Both the position numbers and the translations under genes were made by a program. Positions 10,201 through 19,117 of a stretch of 26,986 nucleotides of DNA are shown here, one piece after another. Within the stretch, counting starts at the first letter, position 1; the number at the start of each line of letters is the position of its first letter. The notes below the pieces were generated by a model, which worked only from the letters and a program-made list of their open reading frames with translations, was not told where the DNA came from and searched no databases. Source of the DNA: Fomitopsis serialis (Eukaryota; Basidiomycota; Agaricomycetes; Polyporales; Fomitopsidaceae); assembly GCF_022376445.1 (NCBI RefSeq), contig NW_025955445.1, positions 1-26,986 on the forward strand, read 5' to 3'.

Positions 10201-11162
10201 ATGTCTTCCCGACAGAAGCTCCTCGCCTCGTTGGACGGCACAGAGATATGGGCAGAAGATGCAGGGGATCCTGCAAAACCTGCCCTCGTCTTCATTCATG
10301 GTCTAGCTTGCACTGCGCTGGGATTCAACGCGCAGTTCACCGATCCGATGCTGCTCAGTAACGCGCATCTGGTGAGGTACGAGATGCGAGGGCACGGTCG
10401 AAGCGGAAAACCAGAGGATATCGAGGCATATCGATCCCTTCGACATGCTGAAGACTTTCGTACCGTGTGCGAAGCGTTTGGCCTTGTCAGACCGATTGTG
10501 CTCGGGTGGTGAGTGAGAAATCTAGAGAGCTTGCAGGTGGTTGTGCTCATCGATCGTGTCTTGCGCCAGGAGTCTCGGCGGTAGGGCATGCATACTGAGA
10601 GTTGTGGATGAGCGCACTGAACCAATGAACAGGTAGCATCCCAGTGGACATCGTCCGATACTACGGGCCAGACTACATCGCAGGCATCATCTACAATGGG
10701 GGTGCCGTCCTCTCTCTAAAGCTCAACGAGGAATGCTGGCACCCGTCCTTCCTTGCGCTGATTCCGTTGATATGCTCTCCGGACGCCCAAGTAGCAGCAA
10801 AGTCAGCGGTACCATTCGTCGAGTCCTGCTTCGCGGACCCAGCGTCGCTCAGCTTTGAGGTCAAGATGGGCCTTGTCGGCGGATTCGGGATGCAGCCGCC
10901 CATCATCCGCCACTACTCACTGACCCGCGAGCAGGACGACAGTCTGTGGCGCGAGACCGCGCGGAATATCCCTGTCCTCATCGTGCAGGGAACGAAGGAT
11001 ACACACTGTCTGTATGAGAGGATGATCGCGCAGGCGAAGGAAATCTATGTGGACATGGATGTGAAACTCATACAGGGAGTGGGGCATGCACCTCAAGCTG
11101 AGGCACCGGAGGAGACAAATCGGTACCTACTGGCTTTTATACAGCGCGTGTTCACCAAGTAA
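10201..11162 (+). CDS. Alpha/beta-hydrolase fold protein, paralogue A
   Basis: Serine hydrolase of the broad haloperoxidase/esterase-like alpha/beta-hydrolase group; the substrate is unknown. Exons 10201-10508, 10570-10580 and 10633-11162 (308, 11 and 530 nt) give 282 residues. FIHGLACTALGF holds the oxyanion-side HG motif. RYEMRGHGRSGKP is the usual strand-4 region. The nucleophile elbow GWSLGG has Ser104. Candidate acid and base are Asp229 (GTKDTH) and His258 (GVGHAP). The 11-nt second exon encodes the elbow. No signal peptide or membrane segment is seen, so it is probably cytosolic. Paralogue B follows 709 bp downstream in the same direction with the same exon pattern, pointing to tandem duplication. 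A role in secondary metabolism with the nearby P450 is possible but unsupported. Confidence 0.9.
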
Positions 11163-11871
11163 TGCATACCTGGTACCGTCCATCTGGCAACCTGGGGATC
11201 TGGCTTATGTTGTCGCTCTTGGATCTACTTGACAAATCTGAGATTCCATGACGGTTGTACGCGTCTGTCAGGTGACCGCGTTGATCATTGACGTTGAGCG
11301 TTCACCGCTTTCACTGTCACTAAACTAAAGAACTTTACCTGGTGAGCGTGGTTCTATTTCAGAACGAGAAGTTGTCGGAGACCGCCCTATACTTACGGAA
11401 TGACGTCCCTGTGTTAGAGCGATTGAATCGCCCGTACCGTGCAATAGCTTACATAATCAGCCGTTCGTGTACGCGTTCGTGGCCGCCGCAATTCTGTACT
11501 ACTCATCGTAGCGGCGCAAGCGCCATCCTCGACTCCTGCATGGCACACAGCTTCTCACGTGTTTTTCACGGAGGGAACGGCATCCCTGGCATTGGCAAGG
11601 GCCGACTTACGATTCGGACAAAGCCCTCCTCCCTCCCTCTCCGGTCGGAGCCGGGGATACACTCTTATACACTGTACTATCCTTGCTTTCGGCCGTTGCT
11701 CCTGCTGCTTAATCACCTACATATGATAGGTCACGTATCCCGACCGCGGCGGGCAATCTGAGACTGCAAATACTGTACAATGCAAATCCATGCCTCTGAC
11801 TTGCCTCTTCCTTGTTTCACGCCGCATTCCGAGTCCCTCCTCGTACTCATCTTTCATCCTGCCTGTCGCAG
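11163..11871 (+). promoter_or_regulatory. Spacer between hydrolase paralogues, promoter of B
   Basis: 709 bp between the stop of paralogue A and the ATG of paralogue B. A 139-codon open frame at 11342-11761 has no recognisable domain, and I do not consider it a gene. Pyrimidine-rich tracts just before 11872 fit a fungal core promoter or 5' UTR. I see no repeat shared with the promoter of A. Confidence 0.35.
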
Positions 11872-12849
11872 ATGGCTTCTGACGAGCGAATCCTTACTTC
11901 GCTGGGCAGCACACACATATGGGCCGAAGCGATCGGCGATCCTGCGAACACTTCCATCGTCTTCATCCACGGGATGGCATGCTCGGCGATGTTATTTGAC
12001 AAGCAATTCCATGACCCCATGATGCTTGACAAGTTCTATATGGTGCGGTACGAGATGAGGGGGCATGGAAGGAGTGGTACCCCGGAGGGCATAGAGGCGT
12101 ATGCATCCAAGTATCAAGCGGAAGACTTCCGCTTGGTGTGCGAGGCCTTTCATTTGCAGAAGCCTTGGGTGTTTGGATGGTGAGTTTGATTGCAAGCTCG
12201 TGAGTAGTCTAGTCTGATATCAGTGCCAGGAGTCTTGGCGGTACGAGACGTGCTCTTCCTACATGAGCGTCGTTCACTGACTCGGAGGGGCACAACCTCT
12301 ATGTCTCGTACGTTGTCAGGCACTATACCCGTGGACATTGCCAACCACTTGGGACCCTCCTACATCGCCGGAGTGATTTACAACGGCGGCGCTGTGCTCA
12401 CACTTGCACTCAGTGTCGAGACGATCCCGGAGTCCTTCCTACCACTCATGCAGCACGTCCAGTCGACGGACGCGAACATCGTTGCGCGCTTTGCTCAGCG
12501 GTTCGTAGAGGGCTGTGTCGCAGATCCGGTCTCAACGCTGCCATGGCCGGTGAAGCTGCAGTGGATGGGGTCTTTCGCAGCACAGCCGCCGGCGGTCCGA
12601 ACGTGGTCTCACAATCGCGAGCAGGACGAGACGAGGTGGCGTGCAGAGACGGGAAGTTGGCCCGTGATGCTGATACAGGGTGCGGAGGACACGCACTGTG
12701 AGGCGGGTCTCTTGGCAAGGCAAGTGAAGGGTCTATATGGCGATGCGGAGGTGCACATCCTGCAGGGTGTCGGGCATGCACCTCATCTCGAACGGCCCGG
12801 CGTCGTCAATGAACTCATTGTAGACTTCGTCGAGAAGAAGCGTGGATAA
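11872..12849 (+). CDS. Alpha/beta-hydrolase fold protein, paralogue B
   Basis: Tandem copy of paralogue A. Exons 11872-12179, 12230-12240 and 12320-12849 have exactly the same lengths (308, 11, 530 nt) and also give 282 residues. FIHGMACSAMLF, RYEMRGHGRSGTP and the elbow GWSLGG (Ser104) are conserved. Candidate Asp230 (GAEDTH) and His259 (GVGHAP) complete the triad. The introns differ in length (50 and 79 nt against 61 and 52 nt in A). Both proteins keep PVDI, YIAG and IYNGGAVL after the elbow, so core and substrate pocket are related. The cap region differs clearly, suggesting an old duplication with possible change of substrate. All catalytic residues are present. The substrate is unknown. 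Confidence 0.9.
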
Positions 12850-13147
12850 CAGACAATCGCCAACGACTTTGTTAATGTAGATATGTTATCGAGGCCATGG
12901 GCGAGGGGGATCTATCAGGTAGAAGGGTTGAAGTGGACCGTATATTGCGAGCCGGTCCTGGTGTGGACGAGGCGGGACGGGGCCAGAATCCCGATCAGTG
13001 TTATCTAATCTCATGGCGATACTTATGTAGCGCAGGCACGTGAAAATGCAGCGACGGGCGAACTGGACGAGTCGGACCACCTCTCGTCTTCCTCACTGTG
13101 TCCTTCAAGGTTCTCCCCGACCGCGCGTTGCCCATTATCAGCATTGT
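12850..13147. other. 3' flank of hydrolase B, no gene seen
   Basis: About 300 bp after the hydrolase B stop with only short open frames on either strand. It should include the 3' UTR of B. No repeat or conserved motif was recognised. Confidence 0.3.
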
Positions 13148-13510
13148 TCATACTGGATTGTGTAATTCGAGGACTCCTCGATACATCCGCCACAGCTTCA
13201 GTCTGCTCACTGGTCGTGCACGCACATGGAGGTCTCGCGCCATACCCTCAAGCAGCTGAAATTCATCCTCCCTGGAGGGCTTATCACGTACTATTATCTG
13301 GGTAGCCATGCTGCCTTCTGGCGAATAGTGAATGGAGATGCAGATGTTGAAGGCTGGGGTCGGTACGTACAACGTTTCACGTCGTAAGACGCGTCTCCGT
13401 ATGGTCTTACCTGTACGTTGTTGGACGTGTAGCCTCGCCGCCCTCGCTTCGCTTGGGTCAGCCATGCTGACCATCAGCCTTTTCATGTATATCCTATCAA
13501 TTCCGTTGAT
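13148..13510 (-). CDS. Small hypothetical gene, two-exon model
   Basis: A minus-strand frame begins MKRLMVSMADPSEARAARL near 13488 and runs to the donor GTAAGA. It resumes after ...CCCCAG and ends ELHNPV-stop at 13148. A 57-nt intron removes the stretch between RT and AFNICISIHY. The second exon is charged and looks coding (RDKPSREDEFQLLEGMARD, RLKLWRMYRGVLE). Without splicing the same frame also stays open, so intron retention cannot be ruled out. No domain is recognised, there is no signal peptide, and the start is uncertain because several ATGs lie close together. It may be the 3' part of a longer gene. Confidence 0.3.
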   Translation of the reverse strand: MNGIDRIYMKRLMVSMADPSEARAARLHVQQRTGKTIRRRVLRRETLYVPTPAFNICISIHYSPEGSMATQIIVRDKPSREDEFQLLEGMARDLHVRARPVSRLKLWRMYRGVLELHNPV

Positions 13511-13749
13511 ACAAGGACAACAACCCAATGTATGTCGTTGCGCTTGTGCGAATTCTGTTCCATAGCTCACCGAGGGTGTTCAAAGTATCGTCGGTGGCGA
13601 GAATCTGGCGTATTATCGTCAGTCATTCCCGTGCGTATTGATGCACGTTTACGCCTTCTTGAATGTGCTGACAGAACAACGACAATTAGTTGCTGACGGC
13701 ATCTATTGTCGTGGGGTGGTCACTACTATCCTACACGCTGGGCCGGTGG

Positions 13750-13951
13750 TCAAGGTTCGGGGTCGTTGAAGGTGTAATAGCTTGTCAGTCCTCTTCTCTA
13801 CTCGAGACCCCACATAAGTTACTCACGGGTCATATCCGCACTTAATCATAGCATCCGGTCTATACGCCCTTACGTTTGGCCTGTTGGGCCTCATTCCCGC
13901 GCCGAAGGTACCGCGACAATGATCACCCAATATCCAATCCTCCCCGCCCAT
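13750..13951 (-). CDS. 51-residue hypothetical protein, two exons
   Basis: Exon 1 (13951-13827) runs from MGGEDWILGDHCRGTFGAG through NRPNVRAYRPDAM to KCGYDP. A 46-nt intron follows, with GTGAGT donor, ACTGACA branch-like site and AAG acceptor. Exon 2 (13780-13750) adds YYTFNDPEP and TGA. The joined protein is 51 residues, rich in Pro, Arg, Gly and aromatic residues, with two cysteines. The intron splits it into pieces too short to show as open frames. The ordered composition and perfect splice join suggest a real small gene or the last exons of a longer one. I do not recognise a family, and no membrane segment is seen. It lies between the P450 3' end and the other small candidate. Confidence 0.42.
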
Positions 13952-14152
13952 TCCCTGTCATGATATGTATTCGCATTGTATCGCATCGTCACGCATAGCT
14001 TTGTTGCACATCCACTCCATATTCTCGTAATTATAGACATTCTATCTTGTTCTTATAGCGGAGAGACAGCGGCATTGGAAACCCGTGATCCTGACATGTA
14101 CTAGTATCATATGTGCTACCAACTAACATAGACAGGTTGACGTGCCCGATGT

Positions 14153-16580
14153 CTACGCTAGGCTCACCTTCATCGGCATCTCCGCATAGTTGCTACCCGT
14201 TCCTACGGTGGGGTATCGTACCGAGGCGACGTTCCATACAACGGGTTTGTCGGTCAACTCAAATTTGAATGTCGATAGCAGCACGGATAGAATGACCTCT
14301 ACGCAAGGCAATCGTCAGCATGCCCCACATGACAGCATTCAGCAGACCGCTCACTCATTTCCAGCTCGGCGAACTTGAATCCACTAGATCACCCCACGCG
14401 CTCAGGTCAGTTGTGAAAGAAGCGGATCCAACAATGATTACGCTCACATGCACGATCTGCCACCGCCCAAGAACGTCATCCTGACAGCAAGAGGTTAAGT
14501 GAGTGGTCATATGCAAGAGCGGATCACACGCAGATACACGCACATATTTGAATATACCCCAGGGATTGGCGCATCTGTGACAGCACTGGGAAGGGGCGAA
14601 AGCCAGCGTTCCGGCTTCCATACCAGCGCGTCTTCGCCCCACAGCGCCTTATCCGTGTTGCAGCCCAAGACGCCAATGATGATCGGCGTGCCCTTTGGGA
14701 TGGAGATCTCGTGGATCGTCTTGCCGTCGAGCCCTTGGATGGGTTCGGACAAGGGTAGGACGACGTCCTTGATGGGTCTGACGGGGAACGGGGGCTCTCT
14801 TCAGCACAGTTCCTGTGCGTGCTGAAGTACGATCGGACTTACTGTCGTGTGATCATGTTAGCAAGCGGGTCGCTGCAACGATATCGGTGTCATCTCAAAG
14901 TTCAACGTTTCACACTGGCGGATAACTGTAACTGCTTCACTTACACTCGAAAGGTTTCCCTGACGATAGCGTCGAGGAGGGGCAACCGCATGAGCTCATC
15001 ATAGGACAGTCGTCCTGCACTCTGAGCCTCGGTGACTTCCTTCCGCAGCTTGTCTTCGATGTCTGGGTGTTGTGCTAGGCGTTCGAGGACCATCGACGTG
15101 CTGTTGGATGTCGTGTCCATGGCGGCAAACAACATTGTTCTGTATAGCAATTGGTTGAGCAACGGGTTTGGAAGAATAGGCACATAATAATCTGAGGCTC
15201 ACGTTATCTGTGCAATAACCTCGTCCTCTGGCAATCTGTCCGCTTCTGATGCTGCCATGTTCGCTCGCACTAGCAAAAATGAAAGTCCTTGAGTTCGTTG
15301 TCCTCCTACAAATCACGTCCAACAAAACTCACTGAGGATGCTGAAGATGTCCTTCCCTTCCGCCACTTGCCTCGACGTTTCCTCCTCGCCGTGCTGGAGA
15401 GCTTCCTTCTTCGCTTCATAGATAGCAACGGACTTGCGAGCACTGATGTCGACGATGTACTTCATCTCTTGGAGCCGTTTGTGGGGTATCATATTCACGA
15501 GCCACCTTCGGAACCATACCGGGCCAACTTCACATATATATGGCAGGAGGAGTGCATAACGGAGAAGGCCGAGGCCGTACAGCGTCGGTCTAGGAAAGAG
15601 GACAGACAGATCAGATGCCAAACTCATGCGAAGAGTAACAAGGATACTAACACGAGGGCTTTCAGTGCGCCTGTATACGCATCTGGGGTGTCGTTAACCA
15701 GTGGGTCCAGGGACGTGCCGATGCCGCCTTGAGCGATCAGCTCGAGGGCGGCACGACCCATCCAGTTCAGCACGTCTAATTCGCGTGGTTCGTCATTGAC
15801 TCGCGCCAGCCAGGTGTCGCGCAGCTGTGAACATCGATGAGCGGGAAACATGTGAAATATCGTGATGGCAGGACCTTCTCCGTGACACTGTAGAAAATGG
15901 GCAGCATATCGCGCATATGGCCTGCAGAGAACACGGGGTTTAACATCTTGCGTTGTTTCCGGTGTTGGTCACCTGAAACGATCCCGTCAGTCAACGAATG
16001 TACTCTGTGCTTGGATAAAAACACATACCCAGTACGGAGATTAGGCCTGGTCCAAAGATGAGGGTGTTCGTCCTGCACGGATAACAGAAACATAACTTAT
16101 CAACAGCGGGTTTGGTAAGGAACATAACGGATGATAGGCACCTCACAAACAACTCCTCCTCGTCATAATCAGACGCTTCTTTGATGAGCATTGTGTGAAG
16201 TGCTCTCGGGTCGTATATGTACAATAGAGGTTGCTGCAGAAGTGTGACCTTTCATCAGCCGTACATGGGTCAGTCGTGGAATGTCGTACACCAAACATGC
16301 CCTGCATCTTGACGACCGGTCCGTAGTTGTGAGCAACTCGTCTCTGGAATTCGGTGCCATGTCGGTCGAAGTACTGCGGCAGATGACCTGCGAGTGGACG
16401 TGAGCATTTTGATGGTATTCGAGCGAATCGTACAGACGCACCTGTCAAGAACGGCGCAGGAGGTGGGCCCGGTATGTTGTCGAGAGGTGTCCTCGCAAAG
16501 ATTCGCCGTGAGATTCGCCATACAATGTGTATGGCCACAACGACCAGTGAAGACCGGATGATGAGGTTCACCACAGTCAT
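14153..16580 (-). CDS. Cytochrome P450 monooxygenase, membrane-anchored
   Basis: Haem-thiolate monooxygenase, probably ER-bound and using a P450 reductase; the substrate is unknown. Thirteen exons: 16580-16442, 16387-16290, 16233-16142, 16072-16029, 15972-15875, 15824-15652, 15589-15333, 15269-15203, 15139-14945, 14798-14544, 14480-14448, 14383-14355 and 14298-14153. They join in frame to 541 residues, normal for the superfamily. An N-terminal anchor (VVNLIIRSSLVVVAIHIVW) precedes the proline hinge NIPGPPPAPF. HRKQRKMLNPVFS is helix C. The I-helix has AAMDTTS at 328-334, the K-helix ExxR is ETFR at 384-387, and WKPERW is the PERF-type motif. The haem loop MTFLGGGRSC has Cys483 on a 33-nt exon. 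The tail ends AEMPMKVSLA. It resembles large basidiomycete families such as CYP5144/CYP5150; I cannot assign a subfamily. All frames are intact. Exon 10's start is the least certain join. Confidence 0.92.
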
Positions 16581-16883
16581 CGAGCTAGGGAGATAATGCA
16601 GAGGTGTCAGCTTGGGTGTGCGATTAGTCAATACTTATAGAATCGGTAGCAGGCCACTATGCTTAGCTTTGGGCGTCCGCCATCGGCGATGTCTGGCCTT
16701 CTCAGGCTCATGTGTTTGATCCATCAGAGACTTGTGCTCCACACATGTCGTCCGGTCCCACAGCGCGCTGTTGGTAAACGTTAATTTCAAGTCAACTTAT
16801 GAAAGAGTCAAGGCTCCCACGAGACGGTCGATCACTTCGTGGAACATACTGGTGATCCTGGGCGCCGATGCCGACGCCCAGAT

Positions 16884-16905
16884 AGCCTATCAGCGGTGAT
16901 AGGCT
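16884..16905. repeat. Perfect 9-bp inverted repeat with 4-nt loop
   Basis: AGCCTATCA at 16884-16892 and TGATAGGCT at 16897-16905 are exact reverse complements around the tetranucleotide GCGG. It lies 304 bp upstream of the P450 start codon in non-coding DNA. It could fold as a hairpin in RNA or cruciform DNA, act as a dimeric protein site, or be debris of a small inverted-repeat element. The pairing is certain; the function is unknown. Confidence 0.6.
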
Positions 16906-17739
16906 TCCTTGTAGCAACTAGAAGGATGTATACCAGTCATCGGGAGGCCCGCGCAAGAATTAATTAGTGCGTGGCCAAGCTCACCAGAATCACTACAACC
17001 CCGGTCGTATCCATGTTCTCGCAGGAAATCACGGATTGCAGGCTCATTTAGGTCATCGAGCGAACCCCTGAAAGAGTTGATACCAGATGGGCGGATGTAG
17101 GAAAATATGGCAGCACGCTGATTTTGTTACCAAATGCAAGATGATACGTGAGTCTTGAAACTCCCAGTCCTGCGCACCGAGTGTCGTTAGTCTGACCGCT
17201 CGCGTCGCACTTAGCAGCAGAATACCCACCACCATATAACCAGCACTAAGACATACTCCCGAAGGCACCTCTATACAATGTTGGGACTTTCTCCGTAGAA
17301 GTGGCTGGGAGCGTCGTGTGTACTCTACCGCGATGGGTCTAATTTAGTGTGGATGGATGCTGGCGCTGAATTACTATACTTAGCGGCGTGAGTTGTGGGC
17401 CCTAGGGAAGCCAATCGCTTTCCCGCGAAAATCCGACTGATTGAAGGCGCGAATTGTCTCCTCTATGACTGCTGACAGCGTTGACACATTAGCTCGCCGA
17501 TCCCCGGTTCTCCTTCTTTGAAAGAGAAGATCTGTTCGAGTAATACAGTTGTCAGTCGCCAGCGTTCGAGAGTTGGGAAGCTCTATGGCGATATTCAAGT
17601 TGGCGCCAGATGACAACAAGCGCCAGAACATCGGCAGCCGGACCTACTAACAGTCGAATCCAGCAGCGTTGAGCAGTTCCTGCGGTGACTTCTATTGCCC
17701 TTCGTAGGCCACACGGAAACGATAGGGCACCATATCAGG

Positions 17740-18300
17740 TGATCAGATCTCGAACTCTAGAAACATTGCGTCGTTGCTTGTGGGGCCGCCATACAGCTGT
17801 GAGGATTGAGCGCTGTGCAGAGGACTCACTTGCATATAAGACAACCTGAAATCTTGAATGATGCATCTCACCGGGCAGGTTGCGGATGTGACATCTCGTG
17901 ATTGAATATTGACCGGTTGACCATTGAACCTCGGTCGATGTCGACGCCATTTGCACCGCGAATGTAAATCAAATTCTGAACTTCGAAAGCTTGCCCACAT
18001 AACAACTCACAGGACTTGAGTGACAGTGCCGAGCCAAAGCATGCACAAAGTCAAGTGTTCTAGGGTATCAGCCGCAACCAGACTCGAGTTTTAGAAATGC
18101 AACCACAGGTACCTGCTGGCAACGTTGACTTGAGAACGATGGTTGAAGTGGGAATTGATGAGGATGATACCAACGGGATCAGAGCGAACATAAGTAACTG
18201 ACCCGCTTGTCTTTTCAGCAGAGTTCGCCACAATAATATAATGAATGGGGGCTGCAGCATCAGCATCCGACTCCCAGTTTGCGTGGCACACGAGCAATAC
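17740..18300 (-). pseudogene. Coding-like minus-strand pieces of an unrecognised protein
   Basis: Reading leftward from about 18285, one frame gives CHANWESDADAAAPIHYIIV, then ANSAEKTSGSVTYVRSDPVG and IILINSHFNHRSQVNVAS. It ends at a possible donor (GTACCT after AGCAG). Near 17960-17880 another frame reads LIYIRGANGVDIDRGSMVN, then RSIFNHEMSHPQP, up to a donor GTGAGA. The last piece ends YGGPTSNDAMFLEFEI-stop at about 17744. The alternating polar/hydrophobic residues look like a beta-rich protein. The phases do not join cleanly and I found no start codon or leader. It is either a gene whose exons I failed to join or a decayed one. No family is recognised. Confidence 0.28.
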
Positions 18301-19117
18301 AAGCAGTCATTGGACTACCTCGGAATTACCTCGGTCGGTTCACTATTCCCCATGGACAAGAGCAGAACCACAGAATCGCTGCCGCACGTAGGTTTGACAG
18401 ATCCATGATCTCGCAGATATCATATAGCACTGCTTGTCTGCTGCAGTGGACTGGTCGATACACTGTACGCGATGGACAGGGAAGAGGTCAGTCTGCGTAA
18501 TATGAACTGTGCGGCCACTCACCCATAGAAGTCTCTTGAAACTACAACATGTTACGGGCAGTCCAGGTCGGCACTTGATCCTACAGCCGTCCTGGCGACG
18601 CCGTTTAAGTTGTGGCCAGCGAACAATGTCCGCGCTGTTCGGACAAGAGGCCACTGCCCTGCACAGTTGCACGGCTGCGTATTCCTATACCAAATCATAT
18701 CAGCATCTGTCTACTACGATTTGTGCCGCCGGAGCAAAGTAGAGCATCTCAGTTGTCTCAGAGCATCTCCGAGTCGCAGTCTGGCAGTTGCGAAGCATCA
18801 ACTTCCGTTGTGGCGATTCAGATGAAGATCTCTGTAGCCAGATATGGACATATCTCTATTGTAAGTGGCCGTAAAAGGAGTTATATTGCCCGTGTCTGAA
18901 TTCCGAACGGGGTAATCTCTCAGTCGCCGTATCCGTCCCTCCAACCGACCACTATCCCTTCCTCCGACAGACCCTCCTGCCCGCGACTGTTCACGAAATC
19001 GACCACGTTCCTTCGTTTACAGCAGGTCTGCAACTGGCGATTATTTGGCTCCCGCGCCCCAGTGTTCCCGCTTGCAACTGCAGCAGCATACCACTTCTCC
19101 CTTGATACCAACCACCG

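Larger units (their letters stand above)
16581..19117. other. 2.5-kb region without a firm gene
   Basis: The stretch upstream of the P450 and before the RasGAP gene has many short open frames and no protein I can identify. It contains a perfect hairpin (16884-16905) and a cluster of coding-like minus-strand pieces at 17740-18300, listed separately. A minus-strand frame at 17053-17268 has a short hydrophobic stretch (GYMVVGILLLSATRA), but no exon partner was found. The right end should hold the RasGAP promoter; the 200 bp before 19118 are pyrimidine-rich. Confidence 0.4.

Noticed and set aside
11342..11761. 139-codon open frame between the two hydrolases
   Set aside because: No motif, no splice-joined continuation, no codon pattern like the neighbours. 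It lies where the promoter of paralogue B is expected.
14913..14944. Alternative splice of the P450 that would include YPPV
   Set aside because: It needs a 19-nt intron and then meets a stop codon. The exon 10 acceptor at 14799 gives a clean in-frame join.
10201..16580. A biosynthetic gene cluster made of the hydrolase pair and the P450
   Set aside because: No backbone enzyme (terpene synthase, PKS, NRPS), transporter or regulator lies between them, so the grouping is only proximity.
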